From Rhodothermales bacterium (GTDB lineage: Bacteria > Bacteroidota > Rhodothermia > Rhodothermales > UBA10348), in contig JAFMNH010000003.1 in NCBI GenBank assembly GCA_017859335.1, positions 1 to 50,737 of the forward strand: a stretch of 50,737 nucleotides of DNA. Direction: 5' to 3'. Under the pieces are notes generated by a model. That model was given only the letters and a program-made list of their open reading frames with translations. It ran no database searches and was not told the origin of the DNA. Of the stretch, positions 44,302 to 50,737 are shown piece after piece. Every line of letters starts with the position of its first letter. The first letter of the stretch is position 1. The position numbers and the translations under genes were made by a program.

Positions 44302-45540
44302 CTATTCGAAACGCAGGGAGTCGATGGGATTGAGCCGAGCCGCCTTGTAAGCCGGGTAGCCACCGAAGACGAGGGCGATGCCGGTAACCATGACCACAGC
44401 ACCAATGGCCCAATTGGTTGGGAAAGTACCTGAAATATCGAAGTAAATGGCCACGCCATTACCGACCAGTGCACCCAGAACGATACCGATGAACCCACCG
44501 ATCTGACACAGGAAGAAGGCCTCGAGCAGGAACTGCCGCATGATGTCCTTGCGACGCGCACCTATACTCTTGCGTATCCCGATCTCCCGTGTCCGCTCGG
44601 TCACAGAGACGAGCATGATATTCATGATGCCAATGCCCGCAGCCAGGAGGGAAATCAACCCGATACCGGCACCACCCGCCGTCAGCGTTCCGGTAAAGGC
44701 CTCGAAAATGGCCTGCATGGAGTCGTTGGTGGAAATCTCGAAGTTGTTGTCCTCGCCCGGCTCCACCTTGCGAATGACGCGCATCTTACCGGTGGCTTCT
44801 TCCTTGGCAGCGTTGATGAGGACAGGATCACTGACCCGAACCGAAATATTGGCAATGTTGCGGTTCGTGCCGCCGAACACCGTAAACCCTCGCGTAACCG
44901 GGATATAAATGCGATTGTCCTGGGAAAAGCCCAGGAAACTACCCTTGCTCTTGAGAACGCCAACCACTTCACACCGCATGCCGGAAGCGCGCACGACCTT
45001 TCCGATGGCATTCTCCGTCTCGAAGAGCTCCTCTGAGATATCTGATCCCAGCACGCAGTGTGGCCGCGCATACTGCACATCATCACTGGTGAAAAAACGG
45101 CCGTAATCCAGCTCATAGGAGTAATTGCCGAGCATATGCTCATCAACACCCATTACAATGATGTTGGGCTCGGTTTCCCGGTCCTTGTACACCACTTTAC
45201 CGAGCGAAAAATCCTCGAGCACACTGACGGTCACGGGAAGAGTCAACGCGTCACTGAGCCGCTCGACCTGGTCAAATGTTATGCTCGGACGATTGCGCAT
45301 GCTACGATCCGTGTTGCCCGTCTGGATCATGGGCGTTCGCGAAATCGAGAACGTGGAAGAGCCCAGGAATTGGAGTCGATCCTTGAAGTACACATCAATG
45401 ACCTGAACCGCTGTCACGGACACGATGATGGCAAACACACCGATGACCATACCGAGCAGCGTAAGCGCCGAACGCACTTTGTGACCCCGCAGGGCCTCAA
45501 TGGACATGCGGGCCGACTCGAAAAAGCCCATGTTATTCAT
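44302..45540 (-). CDS. MacB-type ABC transporter permease (FtsX fold), second of a pair
   Basis: 412 residues from the ATG at 45540; the longer frame to 45678 runs inside the upstream gene and is not used. The start overlaps the upstream stop by eight bases. The layout is that of MacB-like permeases: an N-terminal helix (~20-45, VRSALTLLGMVIGVFAIIVS), a large periplasmic domain (~45-290), and three C-terminal helices with the signature GIGIMNIMLVSVTERTREIG followed by RRKDIMRQFLLEAFFLC. These proteins use ATP hydrolysed by a partner ATPase to drive mechanotransmission, for antibiotic, peptide or lipoprotein export. No ATPase domain or gene is adjacent. It ends in EALRFE style tail (NPIDSLRFE) typical of the family. 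Confidence 0.92.
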   Translation of the reverse strand: MNNMGFFESARMSIEALRGHKVRSALTLLGMVIGVFAIIVSVTAVQVIDVYFKDRLQFLGSSTFSISRTPMIQTGNTDRSMRNRPSITFDQVERLSDALTLPVTVSVLEDFSLGKVVYKDRETEPNIIVMGVDEHMLGNYSYELDYGRFFTSDDVQYARPHCVLGSDISEELFETENAIGKVVRASGMRCEVVGVLKSKGSFLGFSQDNRIYIPVTRGFTVFGGTNRNIANISVRVSDPVLINAAKEEATGKMRVIRKVEPGEDNNFEISTNDSMQAIFEAFTGTLTAGGAGIGLISLLAAGIGIMNIMLVSVTERTREIGIRKSIGARRKDIMRQFLLEAFFLCQIGGFIGIVLGALVGNGVAIYFDISGTFPTNWAIGAVVMVTGIALVFGGYPAYKAARLNPIDSLRFE

Positions 45541-46771
45541 AGCGCAGTGCCTCGATGGGAGGGGCCTTGGCTGCCGACCAGGCCGGCGCCAGACCGAAGA
45601 TCGTTCCGATGGCAACACAGATGAAGAAGGCCATGGCCACGGTACCCAGATCCAGGCTGGCCGGCAGGACCATGCCAATCAGCATGGACAGGGGGAAGGC
45701 CAGACCGACACCTATGAGCCCACCGACCATGCAGATGACGACGGCTTCGACAAGGAACTGCATCAGGATGCTGATTCGCCGGGCACCGACCGCCTTGCGC
45801 ACACCGATTTCGCGCGTGCGTTCACGCACGGTCACGAACATGATATTCATGACCCCGATACCACCGACCAGGAGGGCCAGGGCCGTCAATCCGATGCCTA
45901 TGCCGAAAATGGCATTTTTGATGGGCTCAATGGTAGCCCGCAGCGTTTCCTGCTCGTTGATCTCAAAATTGTCTTCCTCCCCCACGGTCAGTCCTCGCGA
46001 GAGACGTGCCACACCGCGGATCTCATCCTTTGCATCGGCCAGGGCGACGCCGTCAATGACCTTGGCACGAACGCTTACGTCGCGCCACCGGGTACCGTAG
46101 AATTTCTTGAAGGTGTTGAACGGGATCTGTACCGCCCAATCCTCGGAGGCGCTGCCCTCAGCCCCTTGCCCCTGCCGGGTCATGACGGCAATCACCCGGA
46201 ACGTGTTGCCGGCTACTTTCAGCTCTTTGCCCAGCGGATTGCCGAACGGGAAAAGCTCCTCTGCGACGCCTGCACCGATGACGGCCACGTTGCGCGCCCC
46301 TTGATCATCGAATGGGGTAATGAAGTAGCCCTCTGCCAGATCGACCACATGAACGTCGCCGTAATTGGCCTGCACGCCCATGATCTGCGATGAGGAGATG
46401 GATTGGTGCTCGGTCTTGAGTGACCGGGACGTGCGTACAACCGCGGTGGCAGCCTGAACCATGCGGGAGCGCTCGTTCAGATCGGCGGCCAATGCCTCCG
46501 TGATATTGGGCCGGTTGATGTATTCCCACCATTTCGTACCCGGTCCGCTAGCCCATGGCCACTTCTCTATGTACACGACGTCCGTTCCCAGGGAAGAGAT
46601 GTCGTTTTCAAAGCCCTGCTCGATCCCGTTCGTAACCGTCGCCATCCCGGTAACAGAGACGATACCGATGATGATGCCGAGCGTGGTCAGAACCGCGCGC
46701 ATCTTGTTGGACCATACTGCCCTGACGGCAATCAGGATGGATTCGATCAATTCGAAGAAGAACCGGCGCAC
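45533..46771 (-). CDS. MacB-type ABC transporter permease (FtsX fold), first of a pair
   Basis: 412 residues starting at a GTG; the same length and organisation as the downstream gene, of which it is a diverged paralogue. An N-terminal helix (~25-45, MRAVLTTLGIIIGIVSVTG), a periplasmic MacB_PCD-like domain (~45-290), and C-terminal helices with GGIGVMNIMFVTVRERTREIG and RRISILMQFLVEAVVIC are seen; the end reads PPIEALRYE. The two permeases may form a heterodimer. The partner ATPase (usually LolD/MacB-like) is not within the window on either side; the gene upstream on the other strand encodes a DUF5989 protein. The substrate is unknown. Confidence 0.92.
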   Translation of the reverse strand: MRRFFFELIESILIAVRAVWSNKMRAVLTTLGIIIGIVSVTGMATVTNGIEQGFENDISSLGTDVVYIEKWPWASGPGTKWWEYINRPNITEALAADLNERSRMVQAATAVVRTSRSLKTEHQSISSSQIMGVQANYGDVHVVDLAEGYFITPFDDQGARNVAVIGAGVAEELFPFGNPLGKELKVAGNTFRVIAVMTRQGQGAEGSASEDWAVQIPFNTFKKFYGTRWRDVSVRAKVIDGVALADAKDEIRGVARLSRGLTVGEEDNFEINEQETLRATIEPIKNAIFGIGIGLTALALLVGGIGVMNIMFVTVRERTREIGVRKAVGARRISILMQFLVEAVVICMVGGLIGVGLAFPLSMLIGMVLPASLDLGTVAMAFFICVAIGTIFGLAPAWSAAKAPPIEALRYE

Positions 46772-46934
46772 AGCGAAGGTGTTGGATGGTTGGGAGGAAA
46801 GGGGTACGTGGGGCAGGCGCGCGTGTTGCAGGGCCGATCACAGAACGGCCTTAATTCCGCAACTCTGCAAATATCCGGAACAACGCCCCACTGCCTCCAT
46901 ATTTGCTCAGCGCATCCATCCAATCCGCATCATC

Positions 46935-47093
46935 ATGGGAAAAATCAGCATCCTTGGCGAGTTCTGGCAGTTCCTGAAAGTCCGCAAGAAGTTCTGGCTC
47001 GCCCCGATCCTGGTCGTGCTGCTGCTCTTGAGCCTGGTCATCGTTCTGGCCCAGGGCTCTGCCTTGGCTCCCTTCATCTACGCCCTGTTCTAA
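46935..47093 (+). CDS. DUF5989-family small membrane protein
   Basis: 52 residues: MGKISILGEFWQFLKVRKKF, then a single hydrophobic helix (WLAPILVVLLLLSLVIVLAQ, ~21-40) and the ending GSALAPFIYALF. The N-terminal amphipathic LxEFWxFLKxRKKFWLxP pattern followed by one helix is characteristic of DUF5989 (SxtJ-associated) proteins, usually found beside carbamoyltransferase genes. Here none is seen, so it is an orphan copy; function unknown. The stop codon TAA (47091-47093) overlaps the TAG stop (47090-47092 on the other strand) of the convergent GNAT gene. A GGCCG/CGGCC hairpin lies upstream at 46832-46850. Confidence 0.88.
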   Translation: MGKISILGEFWQFLKVRKKFWLAPILVVLLLLSLVIVLAQGSALAPFIYALF

Positions 47094-47617
47094 GTAACGG
47101 ACGGGCCGCCCATGGTCTCAGGGTGTTCGAATGACAGCGGCTTTTCAAAACGCAGCCGGTATTCCCCGTACGTTGCGTTGAAGTCGGCTTTGGTCAGTTG
47201 GAAGCCGTGCTTCAACGCAAGATTGGTCATTCCAGGATGGAGATTGGGGAACGTGTCGAACGCCAGCATGCGGTAGTCTGCAGAGCCTGCAATCCGCATC
47301 ATTTCAGCCAGTAGCGCCACGGCAATACCCTGTCTGCGAAAAGCAGGCATGACCCCACCCTTGGCGCTATAAAAGGTATGAGGGCTTTCGCGGTAGCCGA
47401 TTTTGAAGCCTGCCGGTTGATTCTCGAGGCGCGCCTCGAGAATGAGAAGGTCCTCCCGATCGAAGGTATTGATGATGCGCTCTTCCTTGAAGATGGCGCG
47501 GTTCATGTCCTCGATGGACGCCAGCGCATCGCGCCGCTTCTGCTCAATCGTTAGTCCAGGCACGCGGGGAGACCGAAGCGCCGCCGGTGGGATGTAGTCA
47601 AAACGCTGCATGGGCAT
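47090..47617 (-). CDS. GNAT-family N-acetyltransferase
   Basis: 175 residues. The acetyl-CoA-binding motif A is visible in GGVMPAFRRQGIAVALLAEMM, with the R-x-x-G-x-A loop that holds the pyrophosphate. The rest of the fold has a NTFDREDLLILEARL beta strand pair and a final LALKHGFQLTKADFN strand. The acceptor substrate is unknown; the charged surface helices do not suggest a ribosomal or antibiotic type. Its start overlaps the stop of the upstream helicase gene by one base (TGATG), so the two are translationally coupled. An ATG three codons in is an alternative start. Confidence 0.88.
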   Translation of the reverse strand: MPMQRFDYIPPAALRSPRVPGLTIEQKRRDALASIEDMNRAIFKEERIINTFDREDLLILEARLENQPAGFKIGYRESPHTFYSAKGGVMPAFRRQGIAVALLAEMMRIAGSADYRMLAFDTFPNLHPGMTNLALKHGFQLTKADFNATYGEYRLRFEKPLSFEHPETMGGPSVT

Positions 47618-49773
47618 CAGAACGGAAGATCATCTGCTTCTCTGACCACGCGGTCCGTGGACGCATCTGCCCCCGCATCCTTTTCTTCGCCGCCTCCCAG
47701 CAATCCGGCGTTTCCGGAGAAACTTCCCTCTCCACTACGGACACCCTCTCCGGGAAGCCGCTGCTGCGGTTCGACCGGGTCCAGTTCGTTGGACGGTGCC
47801 TCAACCAGTGTGCACGGCTCCAGAACAGACTCGGGCAGTCCCTCGAGGAATCGGCTGGGCTTGGTGAAATACTGCCCCTCATACCGCCGGAACTGCATCA
47901 TGGGGTAGGAGATGAACAGGCGATCCTCTGCACGCGTGATGGCCACATACAGGAGCCGCAATTCCTCGTCCATCGCCTCCTCATCGCCTATCGAATAGGA
48001 TGAAGGCAGCACGCCATCGAGCGCCTGGATGACGAAGACGGATGTGAACTCCAACCCCTTGGCCGAATGGATCGTGGACAGAACGAGCGGCGGCTCATCC
48101 TTTTCTTCTTCCTCCACATCGACGGCCGTCAGTTCGATGGGGTCCAGCGCCAGCGAATCCAGGAACGTGGCCCGGTCCGAGAACCGGGCGGCGACGCCTG
48201 CCAGGTGTTCCAGGTCCGTTTCCCGTTTGGGATAGTCTTCGGAGTACACCCTCCGCAGGATGGGTGCGTAATAGTCCATGATGGCTTCCAGCTGCTGGCC
48301 GAGCCCCACCTTGCTTCCGTGAAGGGAACGGAGTACGCCGAACAGGCTGCTCAGCGATGCCCTGTAGGCCTTGGAAAAGGGGGCGCCTTCCACACTGTAG
48401 CGCGTTTGATCGTCACCCTGGATCCATTCAATGATGCGACCTGCCGTCTTTGGACCGATACCCTCCATGAGCTGCAGTACCCGGTTCCAGGCAACAACGT
48501 CCCGGGGGTTCTCGAGCACTTTCAAGTGGGCTATCACGTCCTTGATGTGGGCCGCTTCGGCCAGCTTGAGTCCCCCGTACTTGACGAAGGGAATATTCCT
48601 ACGGTTGAGCTCGACTTCCAGGTCGTATGAGTTGTGGCCGCTTCGGAACAGGACCGCCATCCTGTGGAGCGGCTCTCCCTGCTCGCGAAGGGCCAGGATC
48701 ATCTGGCTCACGAAACGGCTTTCGAATCGGTCGTCGGGAGCCGGCACAAGGCCGGGCAGGTCCCCTTTCCCCCGCTCCGTGAACAGATGCTTGTCGAACC
48801 TGCGTTTGGCCCGTGTCAGGACATCATTGGCCAGGTCGAGGATCGACTGCGTCGAGCGATAGTTGTGCTCCAGCTTGATGACGGAAGCTCCGGCATATTC
48901 CTCCGGGAATCGCAGGATGTTACCCATGTCGGCGCCCCGGAAGCGGTAGATGCTCTGGGCATCATCCCCCACAACCATGACGTTGCCGTGCACACTGGAA
49001 AGCGCCTTGACCAGGAGCGCCTGGGCCCGATTGGTATCCTGATATTCATCCACCAACACGTACCGACACCTGGCGGCCACCTCCCTGAGCAAGGCCGCGT
49101 CCTGCTGGAAGAGCTTCAGCGTCAGGATGAGCAGGTCGTCGTAGTCCATCAGCCCCTGCTCCTTCTTGTACTGGGTGTACTGCTCGAAGAGGGCATCCAG
49201 GGCGTCCGAGAACTCCAGGAAATGCGGATACGAGGACTCGAGTACCGCATCGATGGAGCGTCCCGTATTGTGGACCGAGGAAAACACGGAGGCGATGGTG
49301 CGCTTCTTGGGGAACCGCTTGTCCTTGAACCGGGCAGCAATGGGGCCGCGCAGCAGGTCGATGACGTCGGCTGCATCCTGCGCATCGAGAACCGTGAATC
49401 CGTCCCGGTATCCCAGCTTCGGCGCGTACTGCTTGAGAATGGTCAGGCAGAAGGCGTGGAACGTGCCGCCGCGCACGCGGGAGCACCGACCGTCGAGCAG
49501 GCTGGCGGCCCGCGTCAGCATCTGCTGCGCGGCCCGGCGGGTGAAGGTCAAGAGCACGATCTGTTCCGGCGGTGCTCCCTGTCCTACCAGCCACGCCACC
49601 CGATGCACGAGGGTCCGGGTCTTGCCCGTCCCGGCGCCGGCAACGACCAGGACCGCGCCCGCTCCCCAGGTGGCCGCCTCGTATTGCCGCTCGTTGAGCT
49701 CGCTGCGGAAATCCAGCCCATCCGGGTCCTGGACGGGAAACTGTTCGGGGGCGATGACGATACGACGAGCCAT
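47617..49773 (-). CDS. UvrD/PcrA-type ATP-dependent DNA helicase
   Basis: 718 residues. A superfamily 1A 3'-5' helicase: Q motif LNERQYEAA (27-35), Walker A AGAGTGKTRT (45-54), motif Ib THAF equivalent GTFHAFCL, motif II DEYQDTN, motif III VGDDAQSIYRFRGAD, motif V STIHSAKGLEF and motif VI LLYVAITRAEDRL. The family unwinds DNA in repair and in removing proteins from forks. The C-terminal ~60 residues are acidic and low in complexity. It is shorter in the 2B region than some UvrD proteins, but all core motifs are intact. Whether it is the cell's main UvrD or an extra paralogue cannot be told from the window. The GNAT gene follows with a one-base overlap. Confidence 0.93.
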   Translation of the reverse strand: MARRIVIAPEQFPVQDPDGLDFRSELNERQYEAATWGAGAVLVVAGAGTGKTRTLVHRVAWLVGQGAPPEQIVLLTFTRRAAQQMLTRAASLLDGRCSRVRGGTFHAFCLTILKQYAPKLGYRDGFTVLDAQDAADVIDLLRGPIAARFKDKRFPKKRTIASVFSSVHNTGRSIDAVLESSYPHFLEFSDALDALFEQYTQYKKEQGLMDYDDLLILTLKLFQQDAALLREVAARCRYVLVDEYQDTNRAQALLVKALSSVHGNVMVVGDDAQSIYRFRGADMGNILRFPEEYAGASVIKLEHNYRSTQSILDLANDVLTRAKRRFDKHLFTERGKGDLPGLVPAPDDRFESRFVSQMILALREQGEPLHRMAVLFRSGHNSYDLEVELNRRNIPFVKYGGLKLAEAAHIKDVIAHLKVLENPRDVVAWNRVLQLMEGIGPKTAGRIIEWIQGDDQTRYSVEGAPFSKAYRASLSSLFGVLRSLHGSKVGLGQQLEAIMDYYAPILRRVYSEDYPKRETDLEHLAGVAARFSDRATFLDSLALDPIELTAVDVEEEEKDEPPLVLSTIHSAKGLEFTSVFVIQALDGVLPSSYSIGDEEAMDEELRLLYVAITRAEDRLFISYPMMQFRRYEGQYFTKPSRFLEGLPESVLEPCTLVEAPSNELDPVEPQQRLPGEGVRSGEGSFSGNAGLLGGGEEKDAGADASTDRVVREADDLPF

Positions 49774-49963
49774 GCATCAGGTACACCCGGGCACTGGATT
49801 CGATCCCACGCCGTGCAGGTGGAATGGGACAGCCACCGGGCTCCTCGCGGACATTTCGTGGATAACTCGACCATCTCCTGAGAACGCTCCGGTGGAAGCC
49901 CGAGACTGGACTTCATAGATTCATTGTGGGACTGACAGCTAACACGGACGGTACGTAGCCGAC

Positions 49964-50737
49964 ATGGGAAAAATCATCGCAGTGGCGAATCAAAAAGGGG
50001 GCGTTGGAAAAACGACCACCGCGGTCAACCTGGCTGCATCGCTCGCGGCCATGGAGCACCCTACCCTGCTCGTTGATTTTGATCCACAAGCCAACGGCAC
50101 CTCGGGTGTTGGTATCGATCCGCGCGGCGTCAGCGGATCGTCCTACGAAATCCTGATTGGTTCCATGACGGCCAAGGAGGCAACCGTTGAAACGGATTCG
50201 CCCTTCCTGTCCTTGATTCCCAGCCATATCAATCTGGTAGGGGCGGAGATCGAGATGGTTGAGGTACCGGATCGTGAACGGATGCTCTCCCGCGCACTGG
50301 CACCCATCCAGGATGACTATGATTTCATCATCATCGACTGTCCACCCTCTCTGGGCCTGTTGACGCTGAACGCCCTGACTGCCTCCAACTCCGTCATCAT
50401 TCCGGTACAGGCCGAATATTTCGCTCTCGAAGGCCTCGGGCAGCTGCTGAACACCATCAAACTGGTACGTCAACATCTGAATCCGGCACTTGAGATAGAG
50501 GGTGTCGTCCTGACCATGTTCGACACCCGGTTGCGGCTTGCCAATCAGGTGGCCGGCGAAGTCAGAAGGTATTTCGGGGAGAAAGTCTTCAACACCATCG
50601 TTCAACGGAACGTCCGACTGTCAGAGGCTCCCAGTTTTGGCCGGCCAGTACTCCTGTACGATGCGGCCAGTACGGGGTCCCGGAATTACATCGGCCTGGC
50701 CCGGGAAATCCTGCGTGCCAACCGCCACGTTTTTGAA
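49964..50737 (+). CDS. parA: ParA/Soj chromosome-partition ATPase, 3' end beyond the window
   Basis: 258 codons are open from the ATG at 49964 to the last base of the window, so the stop codon is not seen; the length so far is already that of a full ParA. The deviant Walker A motif is present (KGGVGKTTTAVNLA, 11-24), followed by VDFDPQANGTSGVG and Walker B FIIIDCPPSLGLL, then PVQAEYFALEGLGQLL. It should segregate the chromosome together with ParB, which commonly follows. No ParB gene can be seen, as the window ends here. Divergent from the helicase gene across 190 bases. A TTATCCACG (minus strand, 49857-49865), one base off the DnaA box, lies in that gap. Confidence 0.95.
   Translation, partial: MGKIIAVANQKGGVGKTTTAVNLAASLAAMEHPTLLVDFDPQANGTSGVGIDPRGVSGSSYEILIGSMTAKEATVETDSPFLSLIPSHINLVGAEIEMVEVPDRERMLSRALAPIQDDYDFIIIDCPPSLGLLTLNALTASNSVIIPVQAEYFALEGLGQLLNTIKLVRQHLNPALEIEGVVLTMFDTRLRLANQVAGEVRRYFGEKVFNTIVQRNVRLSEAPSFGRPVLLYDAASTGSRNYIGLAREILRANRHVFE

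Noticed and set aside
49857-49865. TTATCCACG on the minus strand, one base off the DnaA box, near parA
   Set aside because: A single near-match is expected by chance; no cluster of boxes, AT-rich region or dnaA/dnaN genes is present, so an origin is not supported.
48634-49881. A 415-codon plus-strand frame opposite the helicase gene
   Set aside because: The minus strand carries all superfamily 1 helicase motifs here; the antisense frame is a shadow.

Overview
The window looks like chromosomal DNA from a Gram-negative, GC-rich, respiring member of the Bacteroidota, most likely of the Rhodothermales/Balneolales type. This rests on several observations: a Bat (Bacteroides aerotolerance) operon, a B-type SdhC-SdhA-SdhB succinate dehydrogenase, a PccB-like carboxyltransferase, an outer-membrane lipid (Mla-type) transporter without MlaB or MlaC, few Shine-Dalgarno sites, and very tight start/stop overlaps inside operons. 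No tRNA, rRNA, CRISPR array, transposase or phage gene was seen. The assignment is an inference from gene content, not a database result.

Layout. 1-576 is the 5' part of a secreted protein that runs off the left edge. 908-6234 holds an unrecognised two-domain protein, an acyl-CoA carboxylase carboxyltransferase (pccB-like) and a LysM-bearing lytic transglycosylase. 6389-8630 is a three-gene module: ECF sigma factor, one-helix membrane protein (probable anti-sigma) and exported coiled-coil protein. 9052-12997 is a visibly AT-richer block of three signalling genes on the minus strand: a REC-kinase hybrid, a soluble PAS/GAF kinase and an OmpR-type regulator. 13409-17731 holds a peptidoglycan amidase, RidA, and an SDR / copper-binding lipoprotein / Tat-signal PLP enzyme operon. 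17797-22251 (minus) is an RNase E/G gene followed by three small downstream genes. 22865-27675 encodes citrate synthase and succinate dehydrogenase, two consecutive entries to respiration, and ends at a perfect 15-bp hairpin. PurQ and a creatininase-family hydrolase follow, divergently arranged.

29451-36836 is the Bat operon: seven genes (DUF58, a membrane-anchored partner, BatA, B, C, D, E) joined by 1- to 4-base overlaps, without the moxR ATPase gene that usually leads it. 36916-41791 holds thymidine kinase (plus), whose 3' end overlaps a DUF445 gene by 87 bases, and a minus-strand run MlaE-MlaF-MlaD-HD hydrolase-DUF445. The right end carries RadA, RpiA, two tandem MacB-type permeases without an ATPase gene, a 52-residue DUF5989 protein, a GNAT acetyltransferase, a UvrD/PcrA-type helicase and the first 258 codons of a ParA ATPase.

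Most of the window is ordinary housekeeping. The parts that best deserve a second look are the sigma/anti-sigma/coiled-coil module, the AT-rich two-component block, the RNase E/G with an altered zinc-link region, inserted S1 domain and long basic tail, and the Bat operon lacking moxR. I did not find a clearly new defence or mobile system.
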